Assembly: GCF_963678975.1 (NCBI RefSeq)
Contig: NC_089278.1
Coordinates: 9,885,479 to 9,949,478 of the forward strand
Source of the DNA: Dysidea avara
Taxonomy: Eukaryota > Porifera > Demospongiae > Dictyoceratida > Dysideidae
DNA length: 64,000 bases
Direction of reading: 5' to 3'
Below are positions 1 to 12,300 of the stretch, piece by piece (the first letter of the stretch is position 1; each line of letters starts with the position of its first letter). The translations under genes were made by a program, and so were the position numbers. A model generated the notes under the pieces. That model was not told where the DNA came from, made no database searches, and saw only the letters and a list, made by a program, of their open reading frames with translations.

Positions 1-1434
1 GGGACCAGTAAACAAAGCATTGTCATTTTCATCTATTCCAGCATACACAGTCTCGTTCATATTCCGATTCTGAAAATATCCCCCTACTGGACTGCTGGTG
101 ATGTATAGTGGATGATAGTTTGAAGGGTCAGCAGAGTTGTTACCGCCTTGAACACAGAAGGTGTATTTCCTTCCTCGCCTTACCCTTAAGTGTGGAATAA
201 GACATCCGTCTACATACCACGCAATGCCCCAGCCACCAGTTGAATTTGCAAGTGCTTCATAGCCACACCTTCCCTCAGATGAACCAATGGTAAACACAAA
301 TCGACGACGTCTTCCAACTTTGTTTCTTCTGTTTCTACACGGCTTACAGGGGGGTGGTGGGGTGGTTGGTAGTGGTGGAGGCCCAGTAATACGATAGCGA
401 TCTTTGCAACATTCCTGGGTTGATAATTTATCACACTCGTCTGCACCTGTGCCATCACCAAAATCAACTAAAACATTGGGAATGGCACGAAACCCTACTG
501 GGTGTCGAAGAATCACTCCTTGGTTAACAGGTCCCATAGCCCATACCACTGCTTGTGGACCAGTTAAAGTGATATTGTTATCATGATCAGGGTTTGAGCT
601 CTGCAGGGGTCTTGTATAAGTACACCAAAAAACTCCATCTAGTTCTCCTCCACTAGTCATGGCAAGATTATCAACTCCACCATTGTATCTCGTGTCCATA
701 CAAACTCCCAACACCGTTCCTTGTGATGCACCACACTGAGCATAAGCTGAAATGTAATAATCTTGGACCGTCCATTTTCCATCGCCATCTCTCCAGCACA
801 GGGTAGGATCAGCATTAAACATGGATGTAACAGTTGGAGATTTACTAATTCCAAATCCCATAAAATAGTTATCAAGGCGGTTGTTAGAACACAGTGTTAT
901 CTCAGCACTTGCTGGCGTTCCTGTGGTGTTATTGATGCTCCAGCACACATCATAGCCATCTCTGAGATTCTGACAATGCACTGGCTTGCGCGCACAAATC
1001 TTCTGGGTTTGCTGTCTGATGTTCCCAAAAGTTATGTGGCCGAAATTCGCACTGAATGATCTACACCAAATGGATAACCAGTTTGCTTCGTTGATATTGT
1101 ATGAATCTGGGAGCTTTATTTGTATCACTGTATTGGTGTGCCTACTACGAGGAAACCGTACGAACGTTTGGCTCCCAAACGTCACTGTAGCATCTACACC
1201 TCCAGAATTACGATCAGGGCCATTCGAGGGATTCTTTCCAACAAACGCATATACCGCAGGGCCAAATCCATCGTAGTAGAAGTTTTCGATCACCAACTCG
1301 CTGCAAGAGATCGCGTAGACGTTCCCGCGGACTTCATGTTGACGTTCAGTTAGCCTTCCCAGAAACTCTCGCCCCTCCGAGAGAGCAAACACAACTGCAA
1401 GTAGGGCAACAAAGCGCATCCCAACTATGCTCAT
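1..1434 (-). CDS. Skeletor-like DM13/DOMON secreted protein, 3' partial
   Basis: One uninterrupted reading frame runs from ATG at 1434-1432 off the window edge, 478 codons with no stop. Residues 1-21 are a hydrophobic signal peptide (MSIVGMRFVALLAVVFALSEG). Residues about 25-130 form a DM13 domain (GRLTERQHEVRGNVYAI, FYYDGFGPAVYAFVG, WLSIWCRSFSANFG). Residues about 140-300 form a DOMON domain (DGYDVCWSI, MGFGISKS, VVWAMGPV). A proline-rich linker and a basic stretch (RNRRNKVGRRRR) follow near residue 370. The tail (residues about 405-460) has the WYVDG...YTFCVQGGNN...NYHPLYIT block typical of Skeletor-type proteins. Drosophila Skeletor is a spindle-matrix component, but other family members look secreted or membrane bound, and DOMON domains can bind haem or sugar. 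The molecular role here is unknown. The absence of introns over 1.4 kb is notable. Family call is firm; exact orthology is not. Confidence 0.85.
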   Translation of the reverse strand, partial: MSIVGMRFVALLAVVFALSEGREFLGRLTERQHEVRGNVYAISCSELVIENFYYDGFGPAVYAFVGKNPSNGPDRNSGGVDATVTFGSQTFVRFPRSRHTNTVIQIKLPDSYNINEANWLSIWCRSFSANFGHITFGNIRQQTQKICARKPVHCQNLRDGYDVCWSINNTTGTPASAEITLCSNNRLDNYFMGFGISKSPTVTSMFNADPTLCWRDGDGKWTVQDYYISAYAQCGASQGTVLGVCMDTRYNGGVDNLAMTSGGELDGVFWCTYTRPLQSSNPDHDNNITLTGPQAVVWAMGPVNQGVILRHPVGFRAIPNVLVDFGDGTGADECDKLSTQECCKDRYRITGPPPLPTTPPPPCKPCRNRRNKVGRRRRFVFTIGSSEGRCGYEALANSTGGWGIAWYVDGCLIPHLRVRRGRKYTFCVQGGNNSADPSNYHPLYITSSPVGGYFQNRNMNETVYAGIDENDNALFTGP

Positions 1435-2337
1435 TCAGGACTAAACAAGACAATCCGTCTCAGCAGTTTTTACACAATGAATTGCGTAACACGCGCATGC
1501 GTATATACTTTAACCGCACATATAAGGGCGAGGCATTGTCCGGATGCAGCTTGTACAAATAAACGATTACAACACCATAGATGACAAAGGGTGCGGCGAT
1601 GCAAAAAATAATGCAAAACACAAAATTGGAATCTGAATTCAGCCATGCTGTTACCTCCCAGGAAAACTGAAGTCATTGCAAAAATCATACTTTTTTGTGA
1701 TATAGAATTCCGCATATTCTCTTTACATCATCTGCATCCTAGACTCCTCGTACTACACAAACATACTACACAAATCAGCAGAGTCTTAGTGAGAGCTTGT
1801 AAATAGCTGACAGTGGTGACTTCGACTATTTATACCATAACTGTGTAGTTTAAAAATGTGGCCTAAATTATGGGCATGTACACCTTGTCTCTGTCATACG
1901 GGATTCTTGCAACTTTAAATTTCAAGTACATACGCACTTGAATCGAGAAAACAGTCTATTTTTCAAGTATTGCTAACACTGTGACTGTTTTGGATAATTG
2001 TGGCTATCCAGGACATCAAAATATACAAAATAGGTGTGCTTAATAGACTGTTTATAGCTGTGATGAATATATGCATGCACTAAAATTCTGGATTGCAAGA
2101 ATGCTGCAAAATCCTGCATACAGTTGAACTTGCTGGTGCAGAAAATGCACTGAAGAAGCTTACTATATTCATTAACAGTCTGTTGCACAATTCTTAATAA
2201 GGCAAGCACAAACCCACATAAGCATCCATGATCGTATAAAGAGGATCAGTGCAAAGTACATAAGCAGGTAGTTTTCATACCAGCTACTGCTAAAGGAGCC
2301 TTGGGGATAAGGTTTACCGTTACAGGGATGATAGAAA
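1435..2337. other. intergenic, nothing recognised
   Basis: No splice-consistent exon or known domain is seen. It must hold the promoter of the Skeletor-like gene on the minus strand and the 3' UTR of the EEA1-like gene. Short open frames here look random. Confidence 0.5.
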
Positions 2338-2992
2338 TCACAGACTAAAAATTAACATCATGAAATGTAAGAGCACTCTGGCTACAATCATGTAGTTGCA
2401 CTAATTACCATTGTGCCTTTGCAAAAAAAATTAGGAGTAAGCAAATTATCTTGTACCTACCAAGTAGTGATATTACCTTTTTAATTGTGAGTTTGCTTGC
2501 TTGACTTCTTCCTCTAAAGACCGGACCTTCTCATCTTTCCTAAATTATCACATGATTACACAGGGGACACTCCATTTACCAACTTCATCAGGTCCTGCAT
2601 TGTGGGGAGTTTCTTCATTTCTTCCCTTAAGCTCTCTAGTTGCTGATTGAGCCTACACACAAATACACAAGCCAGTAGAACAAATCAAGGACAACAAACT
2701 TAGACCTTGTTTTTTCATCATCACTCAAACTTTTAGCTTTGGACAAATCATCGATTTGTTTGGTATATTCAGATGTCGATTTTTCCATTACAATATGTAA
2801 TGATGATAGTTCTTGCTGTAAAGCTTTAACATCATCGGCTTCAGGCCTACTCAAAACATATGAAGGACATCCACACAAAATAGCCAAGTAACCTTTGCTG
2901 AAGTTGTACTGAGAATCTTTCATTTCTAAGTTCTTGCTCTTTTAGCTCATTCTAATATTTATTATGCATATGAATTTGTACACACACACTCA

Positions 2993-3072
<80 letters not shown>

Positions 3073-6000
3073 CACACGCACGCACGCACGCACACACACA
3101 CTAACCTGTATCTTAATAACCTGTCCTTGTAAACTATGAATTTTCCCTGAAGACTCATCTAGTTTAGACTGAAGGCTTGCGATCTCTTGTGCCTAGAAAT
3201 TGTAACAATATAGTGTACATTTAATGACAGTCACACAAAATTGTACTTGTTGGCCAGCTTTCTGTTGTAGCTTATCATGAGATTTTGAAATGGTGTCTTT
3301 CTCACTCTTAGCAGAAGACAATTCAGTTTGCAAGCGTGTGATTTCAACCGCCACTAGGAAAGTTGAATCTCAAATATGACATCACATAAAAAGGTGGTAT
3401 ATGCACAAAAAACAATATAAATTCATTTACTTGTACTTCTCGTCTCTTCTGACTGTTGAAACATTTGTGTCACAGCTCTCAACTCCTAAATTTAAATTAT
3501 GAACTTTTGAATTTCAACATGTACAATACACAACACTGTAAGGCTACATCCAACTAACCTCTCTAGTTTCCATTCCAGACCCTTTATGGTTGGTCTCTAT
3601 ACTCTCTAGTTCAAATCTCAGTGATGCGCTATATGAACGTTGTTCCTATATGGATATATTGCATTATACCTGCCATGCATGTTCTCTTTATGCAGAATTA
3701 GGTCGTAGTTATACAGCAATATTGCAGTGATAATGTGTACAATATAGTGCTGAAACAAAACAGCAATTTCTACTATCCAAATAGTTGTAACAAAATGACC
3801 AATTATTCGACTATTCTTTACTTTGTTCACAATCACAAGCTTCTAAGTTGGCTTCATCTATCTGATCGCAGCTTACTATAGTACTAAAGAATACTTGAAC
3901 AGTAAGTTACCGAAATGAATAAAAAAAGTCTTGTTAGTAAAACATTCGAATAAATGTTTCAGCACTAGTACAGTATATCCAGGCAAACATACATACAGAG
4001 ATATAAGTTATTCGAAATCCTGGTGTTCAGACTTTATACTCTGAAGTTGACATGTTTGTAAACAAAGATGAATTTTTGAGTTATAATCTCACTACTCTAA
4101 TAGAACAATCATGTTTAGCATTCAGGTTAACTTAATAGTTTGGATAACTGGCATTCGGTTCCACTGTATTTAATGCGTGTGCACACACACACACACAGAG
4201 GCACTAACGTTTAACAATTTTGTGAGTTCCTGTACTTGTCCCTGATAGTAAGCAACCTTATCAACTCCTTCCTGTACACCAATTCACCATGGTAACAACT
4301 ACATAACCACACACTAACCTTCGCAGGCTGTGGCTGATATGGTGTGACACTGGGAGCAGCTATGGGAGGGCTCGACTGGGCACCAGACTATATGAAAATA
4401 CACAAGGAGCTAAAGTAAGGCATTCATACATATTATGTTCGTCATGAACTTTTACTACAGCATGGAATGCATGTCTGACCAAAAATAATCATTGTGCAAA
4501 TATAGTAAAAGTTCAATAGTGTTACTAATTAATGGCTCTAAGGATTCTTATAAAAAAAATTTTCATGGATACATGCTCACTGCACTTTTGATTGGCAGTG
4601 TATTAATAGGAGGATTGGCTACGCCTTTGAACCATAGAGGTGTGCTGATTTCAGTGATGTAAATGTATGTATGTATGTACTATAAATGGGACTAGCGACA
4701 AGTGTGATTACCAAGGTGTCCATTTTTCAGGGTGTCGTTTTTGAGGGATTCCACTGACCACTGTACTAGGGTTGGCTGCTATTTGATTTGTGATTATTGC
4801 ATGAGCTTTTAATACAAATATTGCAATATAAAATTGAAACTCAATTACACAGTCTGTAATGTCAACATGAGTGCTTGAGAATTACTTTACAAACAAAGTC
4901 TACTGACATGGTTAGCAATAGTATACACAAACTGTAATCAAATAAAAGGCCCAGAATAGACACAAATTAGATGATAAGCACAATAATTATCAATAAATAT
5001 TGCCTATGTGATAATAATAGCGTGAAGGCTAAATATAATTATGGCAAAATTGGCAATTTATTGAAATATCACCCAACCCTACACTGTACACAAGGAAAGA
5101 GACACAATAAACCTCTTATTACATACTAACAGGTATTAATATATCAGCAAGTGCTACATGAATAGACATTGGAGGTGTGGGGCTATAATCCCTCTGAAAC
5201 ATCTCTTACAATCCATGTCATTAGTTGCTAACAAGCCAAGAATTCATAGTATAAAATGGTTTCTCACTACTTAGTAAAACCAACATCCTTTCATATTTAA
5301 ACTTAATGATTTTTGTTTTAACTCACATTATGACATTCACCTACATAACATGCATAAGATTTTTTTGTATGCAAGCCAAAGTTATCAGTTATTGTGATAT
5401 TGCAATGACATAAGAAAGCACAATTTAATAGAGTAGATTTTCAGCTTTTCAACTAACATTACTTGTGACTGCTGCTATAATACCCGAAAATCTTTCCTTT
5501 ATATTGTAATGGCTTAAGCCTTAAATAATTACTTAACTCAGAGTTGAGGATAACGTGATACATATATTACTTTGTGATGAAAAGCATTGCATATCAAGTT
5601 GCCTGCTGGTATATAAAATTTAATGTTGTTGTATATAGTCTACTAAGGCCAGGCAAACTTGATTACTTGTTCTCATCCACACAAAAATTCAGATTTCCAT
5701 GCGGGTCATTTATTATTAAATAAAATACTCAAAATCAAGCTGTCTGTTACTATAAAGGTTAGCTAAAGCCTTTTAAGAACTATTACTTACGTTTTACCAC
5801 TGTTTCTGAGGTGCAAGTGACATTTGCTGTGCTATAAAATGATAGCCAGCCTCCTTAGCATCAAAATACGTGTGCACGTGTTTGATAACAGCAATAATGA
5901 AATTAGAGGTTGCGGTGGGGTAAAAAGGGATACGGGTGGGGATGAGAAACAATTAATCAAGTTTGCCTGGCCTAATGATACTACAAGACAGTTAGCTATT

Positions 6001-6701
6001 ATAATGCATGTTATTTGTGGCATGTGGCATCTACTTCTTGGCTGAGTAGCTGCAACATCTCTAATGCTCTGGAGAAAAGTGCAACAAGCCATGAGAAGTG
6101 ATACAGTTAAAGACAGCAACAAGAATTGTTCTTGAAATTGGATAGCAACTGTGGTCACCAGAAATGTACATCAGACACACGCGTAGTGAACTGAGACAGC
6201 TGAAACAAGTAGTAGTAGGTTGTATATAAGTTTGTATTTGCAATAAATCTAACAAAAGAGGTAACAAGCAACATAGCTATTTCGAGTTCTGTGCAACTAA
6301 ATGAAAAATATTGGTCTATCAGTGTGCGTGGCCACACACACACAAACACACAAGCATACCGTAGCTGTATCATTATTGTGCACCTCTTCCCAATGGCGAT
6401 GAAGATCTTCTATTGAAGTCAATGATGCCATACATTGAGGACATATGAAGCCCTTAGATTGATTAGGTAAAATACCATCATAGCAACTAAGCCTCACATT
6501 CAATTCATAAACTTACCTGTTGAGAACTCTTTGCTGTGTCATTGGAGTTTGTTACTTTCTGGAGTGTTTCCACGGGCTAGTAAAAAGGACAATTTGAAAA
6601 TAGTTATTCTAAATAACGCATTACACAACAACTAAAGGCATCGTAATTACTTGGTACGCCGATGGAGGCGATCCTTCTTTTACCTTCTTTCGTCTGAACA
6701 T
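2338..6701 (-). CDS. EEA1 N-terminus-like C2H2 finger and coiled-coil protein
   Basis: Exons read on the minus strand, all with consistent phase: 6701-6651, 6576-6517, 6452-6360, 4387-4319, 4271-4209, 3645-3559, 3485-3431, 3353-3247, 3192-3106, 2951-2893, 2849-2706, 2652-2584, 2539-2477. A short last exon beginning at 2344 with a stop at 2340-2338 is a guess. This gives about 337 residues. Residues 38-62 are GFICPQC...HRHWEEVH, a C2H2 finger (C41, C44, H57, H62) very close to the Rab5-binding finger at the N terminus of EEA1. The protein also starts M-x-RR like EEA1. From residue about 85 onward it is heptad-rich coiled coil. EEA1 is an early-endosome tether of about 1400 residues ending in a FYVE finger; no FYVE exon is seen here, so either the 3' end is missed or this is a short relative. 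The 3->4 intron is about 2 kb. Divergent from ELMO. Confidence 0.72.
2981..3101. repeat. (ACGC)n/(AC)n microsatellite
   Basis: Tandem cacg units with a few cacaca interruptions fill almost the whole intron between two coiled-coil exons of the EEA1-like gene and stop 5 bases short of the 3106 exon edge. Confidence 0.95.
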
Positions 6702-6961
6702 TATAACACTTGGCTGACTCGACTGGATCGGTAGAAACTACCTAGACCGTCACGCCCCCTAGCAAAGTGGTCGTTATTTAGAATAAATAAATGCTGCCCG
6801 GGAAATACAGAAATAAAAGTAATTACACGAGCTATTTCCGTATACGGTAAACTGACAAATGGCGTTACTGATAAGAGCCATCGGGGACTACTAAACCTCG
6901 TACAACAGAACTAGACTGATTGACTTTATTTTTGAGGTGTACTTGAAAGAAAAAACCCGCC
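6702..6961. promoter_or_regulatory. shared intergenic region of divergent EEA1-like and ELMO genes
   Basis: Only 260 bp separates the two start codons on opposite strands, so both promoters and 5' UTRs must lie here. No TATA box is obvious. The ELMO start is preceded by a purine-rich stretch (gaaagaaaaaacccgcc) directly before ATG. A bidirectional promoter is inferred from spacing only. Confidence 0.5.
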
Positions 6962-9148
6962 ATGTCTACAAGAGGAGCTGATAGAGTGAAACTGGCTATT
7001 CAGTCTGAGCCACCACTTCCAACCAAGTATCCACTTCTTTACGATTTTGAGATCAAACTAGAACTTCCGGCTATCATGAGGGATGTTTGCGGTCGCTGGA
7101 GCATTGACAACCCGGAGAGATATGCTTTCAAATATGCAGATCCGCCTCCGGGCCAACCTGGAAAGTTTGGCTACATCTCGGAGGAAAACCGACACGATTT
7201 GAAGGATGGTGATATTCTACGTGTAGCCCTGTCTCCAGACATCGCAGCACAGGAGCATTTCCATGCTATGAGGCAAGCTGGTGACCCCAGAATCCGTCAC
7301 AATGCTATGGTAGAAATATACCGTCTGTCAAAGGATCAGACTTTTGCCATGAAGTTTATCAACCTCAATGGAATGGATGCCCTAGTGGCGATGATTCAGA
7401 CAGAGAATCACGTGACTGAACAGGATGCTTCACAAATGGCTAGCATGCTTGGCGCTTTTCAAGAGCTGATGGAACATGCTCTGGTGTCATGGAGTACACT
7501 GACACAGAACTTTGTCAACAAACTGATCTTGATGATTGAGAAGAGCCGTCCACTTGAAGTTGTCCGTAGTCCCATTGTGGCTAAGTGCCTCTCCATCTTA
7601 GAGTCCATTCTGTTGAGTAGCTCTGACCTCAGTGAATCAGTAATGCAAGGGATACAACTTGATGATATAATTCGTTTCATGCAGAGCCCATCCCAGGAGG
7701 TACAACAATATGCTCTTGCCCTTATAAACACAATGTTGTTGAAAGCCAAGGACAAGCAGTCTTTTTTTAAGCAGTTGCAAGAGAAAAGGTATGGGAAATT
7801 GATTCAGCAACATGTATATGGCAAGTACATCAATAAGTCTGTCCCCAGAGAAATAGCACATGAGTTGTATGCATACCAGACACATTCCTTAAACCTGGTT
7901 GAACCAACAATGCGCCAACAGTTTGATCGAGCAAATCCTGCTCATGAGCAAGCTATCAAGATGTTACCAAAGCGTGCATTTCCAGATGACTATATTGATG
8001 ACAGACCTCGCAGCCCTTCTGCTGCAGAACAACACTGGAAGCAGCTCGGATTTTTCAATACAGATCCTAGACTAGATTTCAACGAGGTTCCACCTGGTGT
8101 TCTTGCTCTTTTCTGTATGATTCATTTTGCTAAAACCAAGCATGACGCATTCACCCATCTTCTGTTTTCACCATCAGATAATCAGTGTCCTTTTGCTCGA
8201 GCTAGCATCAGTCTCACCAAAATCCTTTGTTCCATTTTCAAGATAGGTGAACCCCCATCTGATCTTGCTTACAATTTTTTGCCTATGCTCTTGTGGAGTG
8301 ATAATCCTTTGGAGGAAATTTTTTGTGCTACAATTCAGCTACTCTTCAAGACATGGAGGGAGATGCGTGCAACAGAGCCAGATTATGAGAAGGTCATGGT
8401 GGTGGTACAAAAGCAGATAGTTACCATTGTTCAGCAGGGCAGTACACTTTCTTCCTTTGATGTCTTCAAAGCAAAGTTGTTTGAACTGTCATACAAAAAG
8501 ATCATTTCTGAATCAGAAGAGAAGACACAGTTGCTTGATGATTCAGTTTGGAACTCCAAACCAGTTACTGAACTGCGTGATAAACTAAGACCCGAGATTG
8601 AGGGACTAGTTAAGCAACAGCGACTGAAGCAATTGGTTGAGGGAGCTTTATTCCCTAAAATTTCTGCACTAAAGAAGTCCAAGAGAGCTTATTTTTACTG
8701 TCGTCTTTCTCCTAACCACAAGGTCCTTCATTTTGGTGACTGTGAGGAGAATGCTAGGCCAACTTTAGATGCTCTTGACAACAAGATTCCAGTTTCTGAT
8801 ATCAGGCTAGAAATTGGTAGGGACTGTCCCCACGTGAAAGACCCCAGGACCAAAGGCACTAAAGGCCAAGTTCAACCTGAGCTGGGATTCTCAGTATACT
8901 TTGAAGGTGAACAGCACTTAGATTTTGTTACACCCAATGAAAGCATTTTTGCTATTTGGACTGACGGACTATCAGTGTTGTGCAAGGACAAATTAATTAG
9001 CAAGGCTGCTACAGAGGAATTGGACACTCTCCTTCATATGGATCTTAAGTTGCGACTATTGGATGTGGAGAACATCACGATCCCTGACCAACCTCCTCCG
9101 ATACCACCTAATCCTCCCAACTATGACTTCGCCTACAAACTAGACTAA
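6962..9148 (+). CDS. ELMO1: ELMO engulfment and cell motility protein
   Basis: An intronless 728-residue frame, against about 720-730 for vertebrate ELMO1/2, aligned in pattern along its length. The N-terminal Ras-binding-like and armadillo-type part covers residues 1-300 (SIDNPERYAFKYAD, FINLNGMDALVAMI). The ELMO domain lies at about 305-500 (KQLGFFN, PPGVLALFCMIHFAK, FCATIQLLFKTWREMRAT). The PH domain is at about 545-680 (LVEGALFPKI, YFYCRLSPNHKVLHFGD, IWTDGLSVL). It ends in the proline-rich PPPIPPNPPNYDF motif, which in ELMO binds the DOCK SH3 domain. ELMO with DOCK180 forms a bipartite Rac GEF acting at the plasma membrane in phagocytosis and migration. ELMO1 and ELMO2 cannot be separated here; the symbol marks the family. 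Lack of introns contrasts with the heavily split neighbours. Confidence 0.97.
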   Translation: MSTRGADRVKLAIQSEPPLPTKYPLLYDFEIKLELPAIMRDVCGRWSIDNPERYAFKYADPPPGQPGKFGYISEENRHDLKDGDILRVALSPDIAAQEHFHAMRQAGDPRIRHNAMVEIYRLSKDQTFAMKFINLNGMDALVAMIQTENHVTEQDASQMASMLGAFQELMEHALVSWSTLTQNFVNKLILMIEKSRPLEVVRSPIVAKCLSILESILLSSSDLSESVMQGIQLDDIIRFMQSPSQEVQQYALALINTMLLKAKDKQSFFKQLQEKRYGKLIQQHVYGKYINKSVPREIAHELYAYQTHSLNLVEPTMRQQFDRANPAHEQAIKMLPKRAFPDDYIDDRPRSPSAAEQHWKQLGFFNTDPRLDFNEVPPGVLALFCMIHFAKTKHDAFTHLLFSPSDNQCPFARASISLTKILCSIFKIGEPPSDLAYNFLPMLLWSDNPLEEIFCATIQLLFKTWREMRATEPDYEKVMVVVQKQIVTIVQQGSTLSSFDVFKAKLFELSYKKIISESEEKTQLLDDSVWNSKPVTELRDKLRPEIEGLVKQQRLKQLVEGALFPKISALKKSKRAYFYCRLSPNHKVLHFGDCEENARPTLDALDNKIPVSDIRLEIGRDCPHVKDPRTKGTKGQVQPELGFSVYFEGEQHLDFVTPNESIFAIWTDGLSVLCKDKLISKAATEELDTLLHMDLKLRLLDVENITIPDQPPPIPPNPPNYDFAYKLD

Positions 9149-9183
9149 CAATACGTTAGCATTGTAGGGTCGTTCTTTTAGCA

Positions 9184-9189
9184 ATTAAA
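9184..9189 (+). promoter_or_regulatory. probable poly(A) signal of ELMO
   Basis: ATTAAA 36 bases after the ELMO stop. It is the nearest recognisable polyadenylation hexamer and leaves the gene with a very short 3' UTR before the convergent cadherin gene. Confidence 0.4.
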
Positions 9190-9331
9190 CATTTATTTAA
9201 AATTTGTTATTAGCTTGATTTTGTTGTAGCATACAACACACATTTTTGTATTGTTTGATTATTTTATTGTATAATATAAAAAATGAAAATTGAATTTTCA
9301 ACTCAAAAATACAAAAAAGAAGAGATTGTAG

Positions 9332-12300
9332 CTATCTGTTGGTCCAGACAACTACAGGTTTCTTGGGTGCAACCAGTGGACGTAAGGAAGGTTGTGGAAT
9401 CCATGGCCATTCCTCATGAGTTTCACTCAAGCTGTCCGACTGGTATGACTCTAGTTCGACAAGTTCTGAGCTTTGCCGTCCGTGATTCTCCATAGAAGCT
9501 AAATCAGTGTCTGTATCACTGAACTGAAATTGTTCTCTTGGACTAACAATCCTGGTCGATCCTAGTGTAGTTATTGTCTCATTTCGTCTGAATTCAGGAG
9601 TTACCTTTAATCTACAGATCAAACAGCCCATAAACAACAAGTAACTCAAAAGGTTTTCAACTTACTGTTTTTTCTGCTTCTTCTTGTACACCATTACTCC
9701 AACACACAGTACACCACTAACAACTATGACTAAAACAAAGGATCCAACACTCCCGAGCACAATTGGCAACCATAGTGGCTCAGATGTCGATGTAGCAGCA
9801 CTACTTTCTTCTGGCTGCTGAGATGCAGTATATCCTATAATCAAGTCGCCATCTTCGCTAAACACTTGTTCAAGTGCAGGCTGTGGTAGGACATGTGTTG
9901 TCACTGCACCTTCTGGTCTACTTGCTCCTTCTGGCAGATCAACAGAAAGCTGGACTGTTAAAGTATGATTGCTAGCACTTTCATTCTTAGAATGCACAAC
10001 AACACTTGTGTTGCTAAATTCATTAACAGAGTCATGATTACTCCTGCTACGAGGCACGTTGTCAATGCTACAACAACAACAACAACAACAGTATCCAATA
10101 CAGGCATACAAGGGATTAACATTACCTTGTACAGGAGGGCTCCAATGAACAAGTCAAGGAATGGATAGCACAAAAGTAAGTAACAGCTTTAGCAGTCACC
10201 ACTAGAAATTTACTCTCTGCATCGTTCTCCCACTATGAATACAAATCATAATTATAGAACACCAATAAGCCATATGCTTACCAAATCCAGTGTCATATTT
10301 GCAATTGTGACATTTATTGAGTTACTATATCTCTCAACATCTAAAGATACAATCTCGCTAGTAGGACTGGGGGTGGTAGGCATATTTCCTGGCCGAACTA
10401 CTTGCTCTACAATATTTAGTTCAACAAACACAGAATTTGACAGTGAAGGAGTTCCTTTGTCAGACACTAAAATTGTCAAGAAACAAGAAGATATTGAAGC
10501 AACCAACTGACGAGCAACAGTGATATCCCCAGTGGTGTGATGAACAGAGAACAAGTCAGTGTTATTGTGCACAATTGAGAACATCAGCTGAGAATTGACC
10601 CCAGTGTCAATATCAGAACAGTTCAACCTAACCACAGTGTCTCCAACATCAATGTCATTGGAAATAACTTTTGTGACATATGAGGGGCTACACACAGGAT
10701 TGTTATCATTAGAATCAACAACATTGATGATTATGTTTCCAGTGGAAGAGTGTACCATTGGAGCTTCATCTCTGACAATCAGTGGCAAATTATAAAATGA
10801 CTGGAATTCATAATCAAGAGTATGTTGCAAATACAAGATGCCAGTAAAAGGATCTAAATGGAACAAGCCAAAATCTTCATCCAAACTGTACATTAAACGA
10901 CTGTCATGATCTTGATCTATGGCAACTACTTGTGTTATACTTTGACCAATAGGGCTATCCTCTGTAACAATGACTTCAACAGTGTTGGGGTCAAACAGAG
11001 GAGTGTGCTCATTCACTGGCAGTACAGTGACTATAACACTGGCAGTTGACAAATCCATCGCATCACTACATGTTACAGTAATATTATGATAGTTGGCAGA
11101 TTCAAAATCAAGTGATCCATGGAGTGAGACATTCCCAGTTAGTTCCTCAATATGGAAAAGATCTCTTTGACTTGCTATAAGAATACGATAATGTGTATTC
11201 TCAACACGTTCACTATATTGGTTGATACATTGTAAAGATAATAAGTGAGTGTTCACATCCTCGTCTTCTGCAACTGACACAAAATATAGAGATTGCTCAA
11301 ACATTAAGGTGTATTCAATGTCATCAACTACATATACTGTTAAGTCTACATTTGAATTTAGCTCCAAGTCTGAGACTGTTACTATAAATCTGTGCAGGCC
11401 AACATGATTCCTTGACAGACTCCTAACCAAAAACAGCCCACCAGTATATTTGTCAATTGCTATGAAAGACGAAGATGGATTCAATGAATAAAATATTTTA
11501 TCACCCTCCTTGTCAAAAGCACTCACAGCTTGTAAAAAAGAGCCTGACATGGTAGATAAAGGTACAGATACATTCAAACTACTTGAGGAATTAAATGCAG
11601 GTGGCTGATTTGGTCTAGAAATGTATATAAAACACTCAACTATGACAGAATGGGTAAGTGGAGAGGAATCTGTCACTGTCACTATCAAATGATATGAATT
11701 GGCCTCCCCCATGAGTAGAGATGTAGACAAGACAATACTTCCATTACTAAACACTGAGAATACATCTCTAGTGTTCCCTGATAGAATCGTATATTGTAAG
11801 CTATCCTCTTGGTCGGCATCAGTGCAGTTTATTTGAGCTACAGTACAGCCAGTTGGTGTTAGTTCCGGTATCCTTACACTGTGAACTGCTTGTGGACAAT
11901 ATGGAACATTGTCATTTACATCTGTAACAATAACCTCAACACTTGCATGAGCTGACAAAGAACCATCAGTAGCCACAACACGCAAATTATAATTTGTTTC
12001 TTGCTCCCTATCAAGATGATGAGTGACAATCAACCAACCACTGTGAGGATCTATAGCAAAGTGGTTAAACTCTTCAGTGAGACTGTATAATACTTCACCA
12101 TCCAAGCCACCATCTGTATCTGATGCTGTCAATCTCAAAACAGGTTCACCTATTGATACATTTTCGGCGATGCTAACATTGTACAACAGAGAATCAAATT
12201 CTGGGCGAAATTCATTAACAGGGAGAATTTCAACGAACAATACTGCAGTAGATGATAGCCCTGGGGTTCCCTGGTCTCTACAGATAGCCTCCATCTCATA

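Noticed and set aside
1470..1715. 81-codon minus-strand frame upstream of the Skeletor-like gene
   Set aside because: No domain, no splice signals tying it to a gene, and composition like the intergenic background.
2952..3158. CVRACVRACV-type open frame
   Set aside because: Translation of the ACGC microsatellite; the only real exon part is 3106-3158 in the coiled-coil frame.
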